Of a stretch of DNA of 64,000 bases, positions 35,810 to 45,026 are shown piece by piece. A program made the translations under genes and the position numbers. Below the pieces are notes generated by a model. The model saw only the letters and a program-made list of their open reading frames with translations, had not been told where the DNA came from and did no database searches. The stretch comes from Lysinibacillus sphaericus (lineage in GTDB: Bacteria > Bacillota > Bacilli > Bacillales_A > Planococcaceae): assembly GCF_001629735.1 (NCBI RefSeq), contig NZ_CP015224.1:558001-622000 (forward strand). Reading direction: 5' to 3'. Position 1 is the stretch's first letter. The number at the start of each line of letters is the position of its first letter.

Positions 35810-36400
35810 ATGAAAAAGAAAGAGGAAGAACGAAAAAAACAGATAATGAAAGCAGCCTTTGATGCTGTTTCAAAATTAGGCTACGATAATGTCACATTAC
35901 AAGATATAGCCAATCATGCAAATGTTTCGAAAGGGGTAGTCCACTATTACTTTACGAGCAAGCAAAACATATTATTAGAATTACTGGAATCCACAACAAA
36001 CAAAATCTATAGTTTTGAAATAAAAGAAATCGCCAAATACGAGACAGCAATTGAAAAACTTCACGCCTATTTAAATGCTGTTTTTGTATCCCCTCAAGAT
36101 AATAAAAAATTTTACAGAGTGTATTTAGATTTTTTAGCCCAAGCGAATGGAAATGAAGCGTATAAGAAAATAAACTTAAAATTTTATGAGAATTGCTGGG
36201 GAATCGGACAAGAAATTATTAAGTTGGGACAACATGAGGGTGTGTTTTGTCAGGATATGGATTCCCTCGCAAGTGCAAAAATGATGAGGGCGATGATTGA
36301 TGGTTCTTTGATACAATGGTTAACCGATGATTTAAAAGAACAACATCAATATTATAAAGAAACATGTTTGAATAGTATTTTAAAATTATTAAAAACGTAG
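35810..36400 (+). CDS. TetR-family transcriptional regulator
   Basis: A 196-residue one-component repressor. The N-terminal helix-turn-helix is typical (VTLQDIANHANVSKGVVHYYFTSKQNILLELLE, about 25-57), followed by an all-helical ligand domain. ATG 35810 has GGAGG seven bases upstream; earlier in-frame starts lie before the promoter -10 region or the palindrome. It is divergent from the oxidoreductase. The effector is unknown; it may be an electrophile or a CoA ester that the oxidoreductase handles. Confidence 0.9.
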   Translation: MKKKEEERKKQIMKAAFDAVSKLGYDNVTLQDIANHANVSKGVVHYYFTSKQNILLELLESTTNKIYSFEIKEIAKYETAIEKLHAYLNAVFVSPQDNKKFYRVYLDFLAQANGNEAYKKINLKFYENCWGIGQEIIKLGQHEGVFCQDMDSLASAKMMRAMIDGSLIQWLTDDLKEQHQYYKETCLNSILKLLKT

Positions 36401-36408
36401 AAATTTTA

Positions 36409-36435
36409 AAGCCTTACAGCTATGATGTAAGGCTT
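36409..36435 (+). repeat. Terminator hairpin, copy 1 (direct repeat flanking IS relic)
   Basis: A 27-base hairpin (stem AAGCCTTAC / GTAAGGCTT) right after the TetR gene. Identical sequence recurs at 37078-37104. Here the T tract is missing because the IS relic follows directly. Confidence 0.85.
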
Positions 36436-37077
36436 CAGACTGTAGACAAACTCAATGAAATAAAGTAAAGCCGTTGATTTCCACTACGGGCGGACGCTTT
36501 CCGCGGGCGGGGTCGAGCTGCTTCCCTCGCTTCACTCAGTCCAGGATCTCGACTTTCCCGCTTTTCCCGCTGGAGTCACCACCCTTCGTTCCCATCAACT
36601 TCTACATAAAGTACCCCATCTACATAGGTAAATTTTTGGAGTGATAATACATCGAAACCTTTGAATGGTGCTAAGTGTCAAGCCTTTCCCAATGTACAGA
36701 AAGTAAGAATCACAAAAAATTCATTCAACGCCATATTGGGGAACTGTATGCGGAGGAAGCTGAACATTTACGCCATTCCTATGACATCAAACAAATTTAT
36801 GCAAGCGTAAGGAAACGATTGAGCATGTCTTTGCCGATGCAAAGGAAAAGCATGGTATACGATGGACAACCTAGAGGTCTGAAAAATTGTCCATGCAGGC
36901 CTATACTTACTCTCTTGCTACCAAAAAACTAGCCGTGGCAGGCGGCTTCAAAGAGTTCTTATACTTGAAGAGTCTGTTTTATTGGATATCAAATTATCAT
37001 TTTTAAACATAATGAAAGAGAAAAAATGACAAAAGGAATCGAGTGTGAACTTCTCAATTCCTTTTGTCGACAGACTG
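36436..37077 (+). mobile_element. Remnant of an IS1182-type insertion sequence
   Basis: A 642-base element bounded by imperfect inverted repeats: CAGACTGTAGACAAA at the left and the complement of CAGTCTGTCGACAAA at the right (13 of 15 match). The left part carries a GC-rich repeat (36470-36590) unlike the host DNA. The right part holds the C-terminal end of an IS1182-family transposase with frameshifts. A complete element should be about 1.6-1.9 kb, so most was lost. Identical 27-base hairpins flank it. Confidence 0.78.
36670..36960 (+). pseudogene. IS1182-family transposase C-terminal remnant
   Basis: Reading across frames gives LSQCTESKNHKK, then RHIGELYAEEAEHLRH, then KETIEHVFADAKEKHGIRWTT, then KLSMQAYTYSLATKKLA, which follow the order of the C-terminal part of IS1182-type (DDE) transposases. 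At least one frameshift and a TAG stop separate the pieces. It cannot encode an active transposase. Confidence 0.8.
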
Positions 37078-37104
37078 AAGCCTTACAGCTATGATGTAAG
37101 GCTT
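37078..37104 (+). repeat. Terminator hairpin, copy 2 (direct repeat flanking IS relic)
   Basis: Identical to 36409-36435, here followed by a run of T, so it is a full terminator and probably the original one of the TetR gene. The pair looks like a target duplication that covers the whole hairpin. Confidence 0.85.
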
Positions 37105-37434
37105 TTTTTCTGTCCAAAAATGAAAAGGTAAATCTACTTAATAGAATTTTTAGTAGTAAAAAATGGTCCTGATATAACCAAATAAGGATACATTTTTAAT
37201 ATTATACCTTTAAATTGTATTAAAATCTTAAATTACCATTTAAATTTTCGGAAAAAACGATAAAAAAAGAATAGTTTTACTGTTTCAATATTGAAATTTC
37301 TGACAATAAAAGATGTGAAATTGTAAAATACTGTTTTTGTATGCATTGGTTTGCTCTTTATGCAGTCATTTATGCATGATAAAATCTATGTTTTCAATAA
37401 TCCAAACTGTATAAAAATTAAAAATAATGTCGAG

Positions 37435-37463
37435 TTGAGTCAATTTTTCATTTTCTTTATACT
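37435..37463 (+). promoter_or_regulatory. Sigma-A type promoter of the arginase gene
   Basis: TTGAGT and TATACT separated by 17 bases, ending 33 bases before the arginase start. I did not find the -24/-12 pattern of sigma-L promoters that control roc genes in B. subtilis. Confidence 0.65.
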
Positions 37464-37495
37464 GTGAAAGTAATTATTGGAGAGGAGAAATTATT

Positions 37496-38401
37496 ATGCG
37501 CAAAGAAGTTACGATTATTGGGGTGCCAATGGATTTGGGTCAAACAAGAAGAGGAGTTGATATGGGGCCAAGTGCCATACGATATGCTGGGCTAACAGAT
37601 CGACTTGAGGGTCTTGGATATTCCATTCAAGACGAAGGGGATTTGACTATCGAACTTGTTAATAAAGAAGTAGAAATAGAAGCAACAACTAACTTGAAAA
37701 ATTTAAAAACGGTAGCAGATGCTAATGACAAGCTTGGTCAAAAAGTAGATCAAGTTATTTCCTCAAAACGCTTTCCTTTAGTTCTAGGAGGAGATCATAG
37801 TATTGCCATTGGTACATTAGCAGGTGTTTCCAAACATTATGAGAATCTAGGTGTTATTTGGTACGATGCCCATGGTGATTTAAATACTGGTGAAACTTCA
37901 CCTTCAGGTAATATTCATGGAATGTCTTTGGCAGTAAGCTTAGGACTTGGTCATCCAGAACTTACAAATATTGGTGGTTATGCGCCAAAAGTTAAGCCTG
38001 AAAATGTTGTTATTATTGGGGCACGTGATTTAGATCCGGGTGAGAAGCAACTAATTAAGGAAATTGGTATAAAGGTCTATACGATGCATGAAATCGATCG
38101 TTTAGGCATGACGACCGTAATGGCTGAAACGATTGAATATTTAAAGGAGCGCACTGATGGTGTCCATTTATCGTTAGATTTAGATGGCCTTGATCCTAAT
38201 GATGCTCCGGGTGTAGGAACGCCAGTGGCAGGTGGTATTAGCTACCGTGAAAGTCATCTAGCTATGGAAATGCTATCAGAATCAAATATTATTACTTCTG
38301 CAGAGTTTGTAGAGACAAACCCGGTATTAGATAAATATAATAAAACAGCTATCGCTGCCGTAGCTTTAATCAGCTCACTCTTTGGCGATACATTACTTTA
38401 A
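37496..38401 (+). CDS. rocF: Arginase
   Basis: A 301-residue Mn-dependent enzyme that hydrolyses arginine to ornithine and urea. Metal and active-site motifs are complete: GGDHS, WYDAHGDLNT, SGNIHGM, SLDLDGLDPNDAPGVGTPV and AEFVETNPVLD. ATG 37496 follows GAGAGGAGAA. A RocE-type amino acid permease gene lies 276 bases downstream, so uptake and breakdown of arginine are side by side, but rocD and rocR are not in this window. Confidence 0.96.
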   Translation: MRKEVTIIGVPMDLGQTRRGVDMGPSAIRYAGLTDRLEGLGYSIQDEGDLTIELVNKEVEIEATTNLKNLKTVADANDKLGQKVDQVISSKRFPLVLGGDHSIAIGTLAGVSKHYENLGVIWYDAHGDLNTGETSPSGNIHGMSLAVSLGLGHPELTNIGGYAPKVKPENVVIIGARDLDPGEKQLIKEIGIKVYTMHEIDRLGMTTVMAETIEYLKERTDGVHLSLDLDGLDPNDAPGVGTPVAGGISYRESHLAMEMLSESNIITSAEFVETNPVLDKYNKTAIAAVALISSLFGDTLL

Positions 38402-38677
38402 GCAAACGATAGGGAAGTTGCAAGAGCGATAAGGAAGAACTTTTTAATAAAATTAGGTCGCCACAACCGAACATTAGAAAATTGCTCTCCCTAATAGTAG
38501 TTTACAATAGAACGAATTAATGCTCTAGACTAAACGGGAACTTTTATTTGTCAGAAAATTGACTGTTCACAAAATAGATTAAATTTTAAAAATCAAATCT
38601 ATTGATATTTCTAATAGTTATCTTTTTGCACCTACAAAAGTAAGTGCTTACAAGATAGTAGCATAAGGGGTTTTTTT

Positions 38678-40105
38678 ATGGCATCAGAACAATATGAATT
38701 AAAAAGAAGTATGAAAGCTAGACACTTGTTTATGATCTCACTTGGAGGCTGTATAGGAACAGGGTTTTTCCTTGGATCAGGCTTTACCATTAATCAAGCC
38801 GGCCCAACAGGTGCTATTCTTTCGTATTTAGTAGGCGGGTTAGTGATGTATCTAACGATGCTTTGTTTAGGTGAATTATCAGTAGCTATGCCAGTATCTG
38901 GTTCATTTCAAACATACACGACGAAATTTATTGGTCCTGCTACAGGCTTTGCTGTTGGCTGGCTTTATTGGCTGGGGTGGGCGGTAACGGTTGCCCTTGA
39001 ATTTTTAGGGGCTGGACAACTTATGCAAAGATGGTTTCCTGAATCACCCGTATGGATGTGGTGTTTAATTTTCGGGGCCTTGCTCTTTTTATTAAATGGT
39101 TTATCAGCAAAGGCATTTGGTGAAGCAGAGTTTGTTTTTTCTAGCATTAAAATTTTAGCTATCATTATGTTCCTAGGAGTTGGGGGAGCAGCGATGTTTG
39201 GCTTGATCGATATGAAGGATGGAACGAATGCCCCATTCCTTACTCATTTTTATGAGGGTGGACTATTTCCAAATGGTGTAACAGCATTGCTTATAACGAT
39301 GATCACTGTGAATTTTTCATTCCAAGGGACAGAGTTAATTGGTATTGCTGCAGGTGAAAGTGAAAATCCAGAAAAAACGATTCCTAAATCTATTAAACAA
39401 ACCGTATGGCGTACGCTTTTCTTCTTTGTTCTATCCGTTGTTGTGCTTGCAGGTATGATTCCTATGGATAAAGCTGGAGTTGTTGAAAGCCCATTTGTAG
39501 TTGTATTGGATAGTATAGGTATACCTTATGCGGCTGACATCATGAACTTCGTTATTTTAACAGCGTTATTATCGGTTGCTAACTCGGGTCTATATGCAGC
39601 AACGCGTATGTTATTCTCTCTTTCCGTTGAAAAAATGGCTAGCCCAGCTTTAGGGAAGGTGAATAAGAGAGGGATTCCTATGAACGCATTATTAATAACA
39701 CTTGCTGTAGCTGGATTATCACTTCTGTCTAGTGTTTTCGCTGCAAAAACTGTTTTTGTTTGGCTTTTATCGCTTGCAGGTTTAGGCGCTCAAATAGGCT
39801 GGATTGCCATTACAGCATCACAAATCGCTTTTAGACGTTCCTATGTACGACAAGGTGGAAAAGTGGAGGATTTAAAATTCAAAGCTCCACTTTATCCCAT
39901 TATTCCAATTATCGGTTTAGTCGCAAACTGTATTGTTATGGCAAGCTTGGCATTTGATCCATCGCAACGATTAGCACTTTATTGTGGTGGAGCATTCTTT
40001 ATCGGCTGTTATGTCGTTTATTACGTAAAAGTGAAGAAGACTAAGGTGATGAAAATAAGCCAACAAGAAGTACAGTTAAAATTAGAGCAAAAAATGTATC
40101 TTTAA
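38678..40105 (+). CDS. rocE: Amino acid permease, RocE-like (arginine/ornithine)
   Basis: A 475-residue APC-superfamily transporter with about 12 helices. The N-terminal signature of the AAT family is clear: LKRSMKARHLFMISLGGCIGTGFFLGSG, then QAGPTGAILSYLVGG. A conserved loop NFSFQGTELIGIAAGESENPEKTIPKSI marks the RocE/GabP/AnsP group. The substrate is inferred from the adjacent arginase gene; other basic or neutral amino acids cannot be excluded. AAGGGG precedes the ATG. A terminator follows. Confidence 0.88.
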   Translation: MASEQYELKRSMKARHLFMISLGGCIGTGFFLGSGFTINQAGPTGAILSYLVGGLVMYLTMLCLGELSVAMPVSGSFQTYTTKFIGPATGFAVGWLYWLGWAVTVALEFLGAGQLMQRWFPESPVWMWCLIFGALLFLLNGLSAKAFGEAEFVFSSIKILAIIMFLGVGGAAMFGLIDMKDGTNAPFLTHFYEGGLFPNGVTALLITMITVNFSFQGTELIGIAAGESENPEKTIPKSIKQTVWRTLFFFVLSVVVLAGMIPMDKAGVVESPFVVVLDSIGIPYAADIMNFVILTALLSVANSGLYAATRMLFSLSVEKMASPALGKVNKRGIPMNALLITLAVAGLSLLSSVFAAKTVFVWLLSLAGLGAQIGWIAITASQIAFRRSYVRQGGKVEDLKFKAPLYPIIPIIGLVANCIVMASLAFDPSQRLALYCGGAFFIGCYVVYYVKVKKTKVMKISQQEVQLKLEQKMYL

Positions 40106-40111
40106 CTATGG

Positions 40112-40141
40112 GAGTAGCTGCTAAGACGGCTACTCTTTTCT
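40112..40141 (+). terminator. Rho-independent terminator after the permease gene
   Basis: GAGTAGC / GCTACTC stem followed by TTTT, seven bases after the stop. Confidence 0.72.
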
Positions 40142-40347
40142 ATTTTCCCTTCTAAATTCCACAAATTTAGAAAATGAAGGACGTATTTCATAAAAAATTG
40201 TTCCTATAAAAAGCGGGGAAAATTTATTGATTATCGATAAAAAAATATTGAAATAAGATAATTAATCGTATATTCTTCATACAAGAAGAATTTAGTTTTG
40301 CAAGCTAAGTTCCTCAAACTTTGTATCATTACTGAGGTGGATGAATG

Positions 40348-41118
40348 ATGAAGAATTTTTTGAAAGACTTAGGGTACTTTACGTACCATCAATCATTATC
40401 TTGTATTTTTCCTGTAGTTATATTTATGACTCTCGCGCTCTCAAAAGTAATTCATATACCAGGCGTTGCAAGATACGATTTCATTTTAATAATCTGTCTA
40501 GTGACACAATACTTGATGTATAAATTTGGTCTAGAATCGAAAGATGAAATAAAAGTAATCTGTCTGTTTCATATTATTGGGCTTGTTCTTGAACTTTATA
40601 AAGTGAATGTTAATTCTTGGTCTTATCCAGAAGAGGCTTGGTCAAAAATTGGAGGTGTGCCATTATATAGTGGCTTTATGTATGCGAGTGTAGCCAGTTA
40701 TATTTGCCAAGCGTGGCGCAGGTTTGATTTAAAGATTGTCAATTGGCCAAAAAGTTATATAGCTATTCCACTGGGGGCCATGATTTACTTGAATTTTTTC
40801 ACACATCATTTTATGTATGATTTGAGATGGCTGTTAATGGCTTTACTGTTCATTGTGTTTTACCGTACTGTTGTCAAATTTACTGTACGGGATAACATCT
40901 ATCAAATGCCAATTGTCGTGTCATTCTTTTTAATTGGATTTTTCATTTGGATTGCGGAAAATATTGCTACATTTTTTGGTGCATGGTCATACCCCAATCA
41001 AGAGGTAGCTTGGACGATCGTTCATTTTGGGAAGATTAGTTCTTGGTTTTTACTTGTCGTTATTAGCATTATGATAGTGGCACAGCTCAAATTATTTTAT
41101 CGAGACTCGGAAGAGTAA
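40348..41118 (+). CDS. yoaT: DUF817 (YoaT-like) membrane protein
   Basis: A 256-residue membrane protein with about eight helices. The DUF817 signature is visible: VNSWSYPEEAW, GGVPLYSGFMYASVASYICQAW, TFFGAWSYPNQ. GAGGTGG lies seven bases before ATG 40348; an ATG one codon earlier is also possible. Function unknown; the family is annotated YoaT in B. subtilis. It is followed at 130 bases by a PNPOx-fold gene. Confidence 0.85.
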   Translation: MKNFLKDLGYFTYHQSLSCIFPVVIFMTLALSKVIHIPGVARYDFILIICLVTQYLMYKFGLESKDEIKVICLFHIIGLVLELYKVNVNSWSYPEEAWSKIGGVPLYSGFMYASVASYICQAWRRFDLKIVNWPKSYIAIPLGAMIYLNFFTHHFMYDLRWLLMALLFIVFYRTVVKFTVRDNIYQMPIVVSFFLIGFFIWIAENIATFFGAWSYPNQEVAWTIVHFGKISSWFLLVVISIMIVAQLKLFYRDSEE

Positions 41119-41248
41119 AAGAGAAAAATAAAATCTTCCCTAATTCGATAGTTTGAAGTTGTACCCACCGGTTTTCATCAAACTGTGCCTTTTTTACGTG
41201 TCCTTCCTGCTGTAGACTCCTCTGTAGAAGAGAATTGGGGGTTGAAAA

Positions 41249-41836
41249 ATGGAAACGGACATTCGAATGCATCTAAAAGTATGTACAGATGACAGCCATA
41301 TCAAGCAATTTTTAGAAGACGGACAAACTGCTTTTCTTGGATTAGTGGATGAACATATGCCTTATGTTATTCCATTAAATTATGTCTTTAAAGATGGATA
41401 TTTTTATTTTCATGGAGCGAATGAGGGGAGAAAAATAAATATTATCGAGAACAATCCAAATGCATGCATTACTGTATGCGAATCATTTGGAACAATGGTA
41501 GATCCCATTCCTGCTGAAACGGATACGGCATATATGAGTGTTGTGGCGAATGGTCAAATAGAAATAGTAACAGATTTGAATGAATCAACGGCTGCCATGC
41601 AGGCAATGCTTGATAAATATGTACCGAGCTATTACCTTACTCATTTATCGAAAACACATATCGAAAAGTATCAGTCTTCTTTAGGGAGTAAAACATTGGT
41701 ACTGAAGGTGAAACCTATTACTATAACAGCCAAAGAAAATAAATTAAATGAACAAATGAAATTTTATCCAGGGAGAATAGTAACGCAAGATATGTCTCGA
41801 AAAACTTCTTCTACTGCCATTGATTCATCCAATTAA
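41249..41836 (+). CDS. Pyridoxamine 5'-phosphate oxidase-fold (flavin-binding) protein
   Basis: A 195-residue split-barrel protein of the NimA/pyridoxamine phosphate oxidase-related group that usually binds FMN or heme. Visible pattern: AFLGLVDEHMPYVIPLNYVF and GYFYFHGANEGRKINIIENNPNACITV. ATG 41249 follows GGGGG. Members range from nitroimidazole reductases to proteins of unknown function. Upstream DUF817 gene is codirectional and may share a transcript. Confidence 0.85.
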   Translation: METDIRMHLKVCTDDSHIKQFLEDGQTAFLGLVDEHMPYVIPLNYVFKDGYFYFHGANEGRKINIIENNPNACITVCESFGTMVDPIPAETDTAYMSVVANGQIEIVTDLNESTAAMQAMLDKYVPSYYLTHLSKTHIEKYQSSLGSKTLVLKVKPITITAKENKLNEQMKFYPGRIVTQDMSRKTSSTAIDSSN

Positions 41837-41856
41837 TACACTTAAAAGATGAAATT

Positions 41857-41916
41857 GAAGCGAAGCGAGGGGAGCCGCTCCTTCCCGTGGAAATGAACGA
41901 CTTTACTTATTTCGAT
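41857..41916 (-). repeat. Decayed copy of the IS-end repeat
   Basis: GC-rich stretch that matches the left part of the IS relic at 36454-36540 in reverse orientation: shared blocks include GAAGCGAGGG, CCCGT, GTGGAAAT and CTTTACTT. An internal piece is missing. It lies just after the PNPOx-fold gene. Confidence 0.55.
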
Positions 41917-41923
41917 ATACAAA

Positions 41924-41958
41924 AAGATTTGGAAATATGTTATTTCCGAATCTTTTTT
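41924..41958 (+). terminator. Rho-independent terminator after the PNPOx-fold gene
   Basis: A 13-bp stem (AGATTTGGAAATA / TATTTCCGAATCT, one G-T pair) and six T. Confidence 0.83.
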
Positions 41959-42011
41959 ATTTGGTTTCCAAAATAAACTATTCTTATTTATAGATATAGC
42001 TATAAGTAAAT

Positions 42012-42019
42012 GCTATAAT
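42012..42019 (+). promoter_or_regulatory. Extended -10 promoter of the VanR-like operon
   Basis: TGCTATAAT carries a TG-extended consensus -10, about 50 bases before the start codon. The -35 is poor. Confidence 0.55.
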
Positions 42020-42069
42020 GCCTGTGAAAAATCATGGGAAATAAGAGGATAGAAAGAGGGGCTGTTCGT

Positions 42070-42756
42070 TTGAACATTTTAGTAGTCGACGATGAAAAAG
42101 AAATTGCAGATTTAATTGAGCTTTATTTAAAAAATGAAAATTATAATGTATTTAAATATTATTCAGCTCAGGAGGCATTAGCTTGTATTGAGCGTGAAGG
42201 TTTAGATTTAGCTATTTTAGATATTATGATGCCAGAGATTGATGGCTTTACCATTTTGCAAAAAATACGTGAAACCTATAATTTCCCTGTGATTATGCTA
42301 ACGGCGAAGGAAGAAGAAATTGATAAAATAAATGGATTTTCTTTAGGAGCAGATGATTATATTACGAAGCCTTTTCGACCATTAGAGCTGGTCGCTCGCG
42401 TTAAAGCACAGTTGCGAAGATTTACGTTATACAATCAAAGTTCCAAGCCACATGAGGATACGATTGATTTTGCAGGTTTAATGATTAACAAAAATACAAG
42501 ACAAGTCTTGTTAAATGAAAGACAATTATCCCTTACACCTACAGAGTTTTCTATATTGTGGTATTTAAGCTCGAATAGAGGGAAGGTTATTAGCTCAGAA
42601 GAGTTATTTCAGGAAATTTGGGGAGAGAAGTATTTCAATAGTAATAATACGGTTATGGTTCATATACGGCATTTGCGCGAGAAAATGAGAGATTCTGTAG
42701 AGAACCCAAAATTTATTAAAACGGTTTGGGGAGTGGGGTATACCATTGAAAAATGA
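42070..42756 (+). CDS. OmpR/VanR-type response regulator
   Basis: A 228-residue response regulator. Receiver domain 1-120 with acidic pair DDE near residue 8, phosphorylation Asp in AILDIMMPEIDG (about 51) and Lys in ADDYITKPF (about 101). C-terminal winged helix (about 135-225) with LTPTEFSILWYLSSNRGKVISSEEL. I use TTG 42070 because AGAGGGG lies eight bases upstream; an in-frame ATG 36 bases earlier has no site. Overlaps the kinase gene by 11 bases. The pair with a VanS-like kinase and a following D,D-carboxypeptidase resembles VanR-S-Y sets. Confidence 0.9.
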   Translation: MNILVVDDEKEIADLIELYLKNENYNVFKYYSAQEALACIEREGLDLAILDIMMPEIDGFTILQKIRETYNFPVIMLTAKEEEIDKINGFSLGADDYITKPFRPLELVARVKAQLRRFTLYNQSSKPHEDTIDFAGLMINKNTRQVLLNERQLSLTPTEFSILWYLSSNRGKVISSEELFQEIWGEKYFNSNNTVMVHIRHLREKMRDSVENPKFIKTVWGVGYTIEK

Positions 42757-43873
42757 GTTTGGAAGACTGAAGAGGAAAATGATTTTACAAATTATCTTTA
42801 TTCTTGTCGTGGCCATTTTATTTGGTCTTATTATCAACTTCGCCCTCATCGATGGTGTTTTGCAAGCGCCTTTTGCTAATGCTTTTATGTCCTTCTGTGA
42901 AAATGTTTTACAATTAGATTATTATGCAGCCCGACAAGCTTATTTTGTATTATTCCAACAAAATAAACCCCTTTGGCTAACGATTGGATTCATTTTATTA
43001 CTTCTAGTTATTTTTTATATGGCCCTATCTCGTTTTACTCGCTATTTTCATCAAATTAGTTCTAGTATTTCCATGCTTTCTGACGAGTCAGAACAGGAGA
43101 TCCGTCTTCCCGCAGAGCTAGATTTTTTAGAGAAAAAATTAAATGATGTAAAAAATAAATTAGAAAAACGAGCGAGGGATGCGCAAGAGGCGGAGCAACG
43201 GAAGAATGACCTCGTTGTTTATTTAGCACACGATATTAAAACTCCTTTGACTTCGATGATTGGCTACTTAAGCCTTTTAGACGAGGCTAAGGACATGCCT
43301 ATAGAGCAAAAAGAAAAATATGTAACGATTACGCTCGAAAAATCTTATCGGCTTGAGCATTTAATTAACGAGTTTTTTGAAATCACTCGATTTAATTTAC
43401 AATCCATTATTTTAGAGAAAGAATCAATACCTTTAAACTATATGTTGATGCAAGTCGCCGATGAATTTTATCCATTGTTAGCACCTAGAGGTCAAAAGGC
43501 AATCGTCCATATAGATGGAGAGATTACGATATATGCAGATGGAAATAAATTAGCAAGAGTATTTAATAATATTTTAAAAAATGCAATGGCCTATAGTGAT
43601 CCAAACAGTACAATTGAAATTAGTGCTAAAAATGAAAATAATGAGACATTTATTTCGTTTTCAAATACAGGGAAGACTATCCCTTCTGAAAAACTAAAGA
43701 TGATATTTGAAAAGTTTTATCGTTTAGACAATGCGAGATCCACACAAACTGGTGGTGCGGGACTAGGATTAGCTATTTCAAATGAAATTGTACAAGCCCA
43801 TGGAGGAACCATTACAGCTACTTCAAGTAACGAAAAAACTATATTTACTGTCATGCTTCCGAGTAATTCTTAA
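42746..43873 (+). CDS. VanS-like sensor histidine kinase
   Basis: A 375-residue membrane kinase: TM helix 1 (about 12-34), a short outer loop, TM helix 2 (about 75-95), then the H-box VVYLAHDIKTPLTSMIGYLSLL (His about 164), N-box NILKNAMAYSDP and G-boxes ISFSNTGKTIP and GGAGLGLAIS. This arrangement and the YLAHDIKTPLTS motif are typical of VanS. The start is TTG at 42746, with GAGTGGGG before it. It overlaps the regulator gene. Signal unknown; cell-wall stress or glycopeptides are plausible. Confidence 0.9.
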   Translation: MKNEFGRLKRKMILQIIFILVVAILFGLIINFALIDGVLQAPFANAFMSFCENVLQLDYYAARQAYFVLFQQNKPLWLTIGFILLLLVIFYMALSRFTRYFHQISSSISMLSDESEQEIRLPAELDFLEKKLNDVKNKLEKRARDAQEAEQRKNDLVVYLAHDIKTPLTSMIGYLSLLDEAKDMPIEQKEKYVTITLEKSYRLEHLINEFFEITRFNLQSIILEKESIPLNYMLMQVADEFYPLLAPRGQKAIVHIDGEITIYADGNKLARVFNNILKNAMAYSDPNSTIEISAKNENNETFISFSNTGKTIPSEKLKMIFEKFYRLDNARSTQTGGAGLGLAISNEIVQAHGGTITATSSNEKTIFTVMLPSNS

Positions 43874-43888
43874 GAAACCTTAAGAATT
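43865..43888. repeat. Perfect 10-bp inverted repeat at the kinase stop codon
   Basis: AATTCTTAAG / CTTAAGAATT with a four-base loop, including the TAA stop. There is no T tract, so it may be a weak stop or mRNA processing hairpin between kinase and carboxypeptidase genes. Confidence 0.5.
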
Positions 43889-43963
43889 CACTAATAGTTA
43901 ATTAAAATAAAGCTCCTCTTTTTATGTTTGAATAAAGACATAATGAGAAGGAGTTGTTTTTAT

Positions 43964-44878
43964 ATGTTCAAGAGAAAAGGAATTTTTACTATACTATTCA
44001 TGTTCGTCATGCTGTTTGTTTATTTTATATGGGCCAAAGAAACGCCTGTAAGCTTACAAGTTAACACGCAGTCGTTCGACACGCCAACAAAGAGCGGCGA
44101 TATGATGAATGTTAATTTATATAGCTCAAATGCTATTTTAGTGAATTTGGATGACAATAAAGTTTTGATAGATAAAAATAGCGAGGAAGTTATTTACCCT
44201 GCGTCATTAACAAAAATGATGACGGTTTTAGTTGCTATCGAGCAGATTCCTAATTTACAGGAAGAAATTGTTTTAGGGAACAATATATTTAATAATTTAT
44301 ACGAAGCGAATGCATCACTTGCTGGTTTTCTCCCAAATGAAAAGCTAACGCTAGAGGATTTATTATATGGTTCTATGCTGCCATCAGGGGCAGAGGCTTC
44401 CATCGGTTTAGCTGAATATATTGCTGGTTCGGAAAGAAAATTTGTAAATCTAATGAATGAAAAGGCCCAACAGTTAGGCATGAAAAATACTCATTTTATG
44501 AATACTACTGGATTGCATCATTCAGATCATTATACGACTGTTAAAGATATGTCTTTACTGTTGCAATATGCATTAACAAATGATGAGTTTCGTCAAGTTT
44601 ATACAGCCGAAAGATATTCTATCAAACCTACAAATCGTCATCCTGAGGGGATAACTTTTACAAATAAAATGTTTCAAAATATGACAACAAGAGCATTACC
44701 AGGCGGAGAAATTTTAGGTGGAAAAACAGGTTATACTGACGACGCGGGTTTATGCTTAGCAAGTTTAGCTACAATAAATGGACAAGAATACATCCTAGTA
44801 ACAGTGGGAGCGGAAGGAAATTCCCGAACAGAACAATATAATATAACAGATGCATTTTCCGTGTATAGTCAATTATAA
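43964..44878 (+). CDS. D-alanyl-D-alanine carboxypeptidase (S11 family)
   Basis: A 304-residue membrane-anchored penicillin-binding protein that would trim the terminal D-Ala from peptidoglycan stems. N-terminal helix (about 5-25) as signal anchor. Catalytic motifs: SLTKMM (SxxK, Ser about 81), SGA (Sx[N/A]-type, PSGAEAS) and KTG (GGKTGYT). It is shorter than typical DacA/DacF and lacks the large C-terminal domain. ATG 43964 has AAGGAG ten bases upstream. Placement after VanRS-like genes suggests regulated expression. Confidence 0.9.
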   Translation: MFKRKGIFTILFMFVMLFVYFIWAKETPVSLQVNTQSFDTPTKSGDMMNVNLYSSNAILVNLDDNKVLIDKNSEEVIYPASLTKMMTVLVAIEQIPNLQEEIVLGNNIFNNLYEANASLAGFLPNEKLTLEDLLYGSMLPSGAEASIGLAEYIAGSERKFVNLMNEKAQQLGMKNTHFMNTTGLHHSDHYTTVKDMSLLLQYALTNDEFRQVYTAERYSIKPTNRHPEGITFTNKMFQNMTTRALPGGEILGGKTGYTDDAGLCLASLATINGQEYILVTVGAEGNSRTEQYNITDAFSVYSQL

Positions 44879-45026
44879 ATTAGTGTAGAAGATTAACCTT
44901 TAGAGAATCGTCATAAATCAACCAATGCTGAATTAATAGAAAATTACTAATTGTTTTATTTTTCATCCTTCAAAAAATGCTTTATAGTAAATGTATTCAA
45001 ACATGTTTGCTACTAAGGAGGATACA

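Noticed and set aside
37321-37400. Repeated ATGCAT/ATGC motifs upstream of the arginase gene as an ArgR/AhrC or RocR site
   Set aside because: They do not fit the known ARG box well enough to claim a site.
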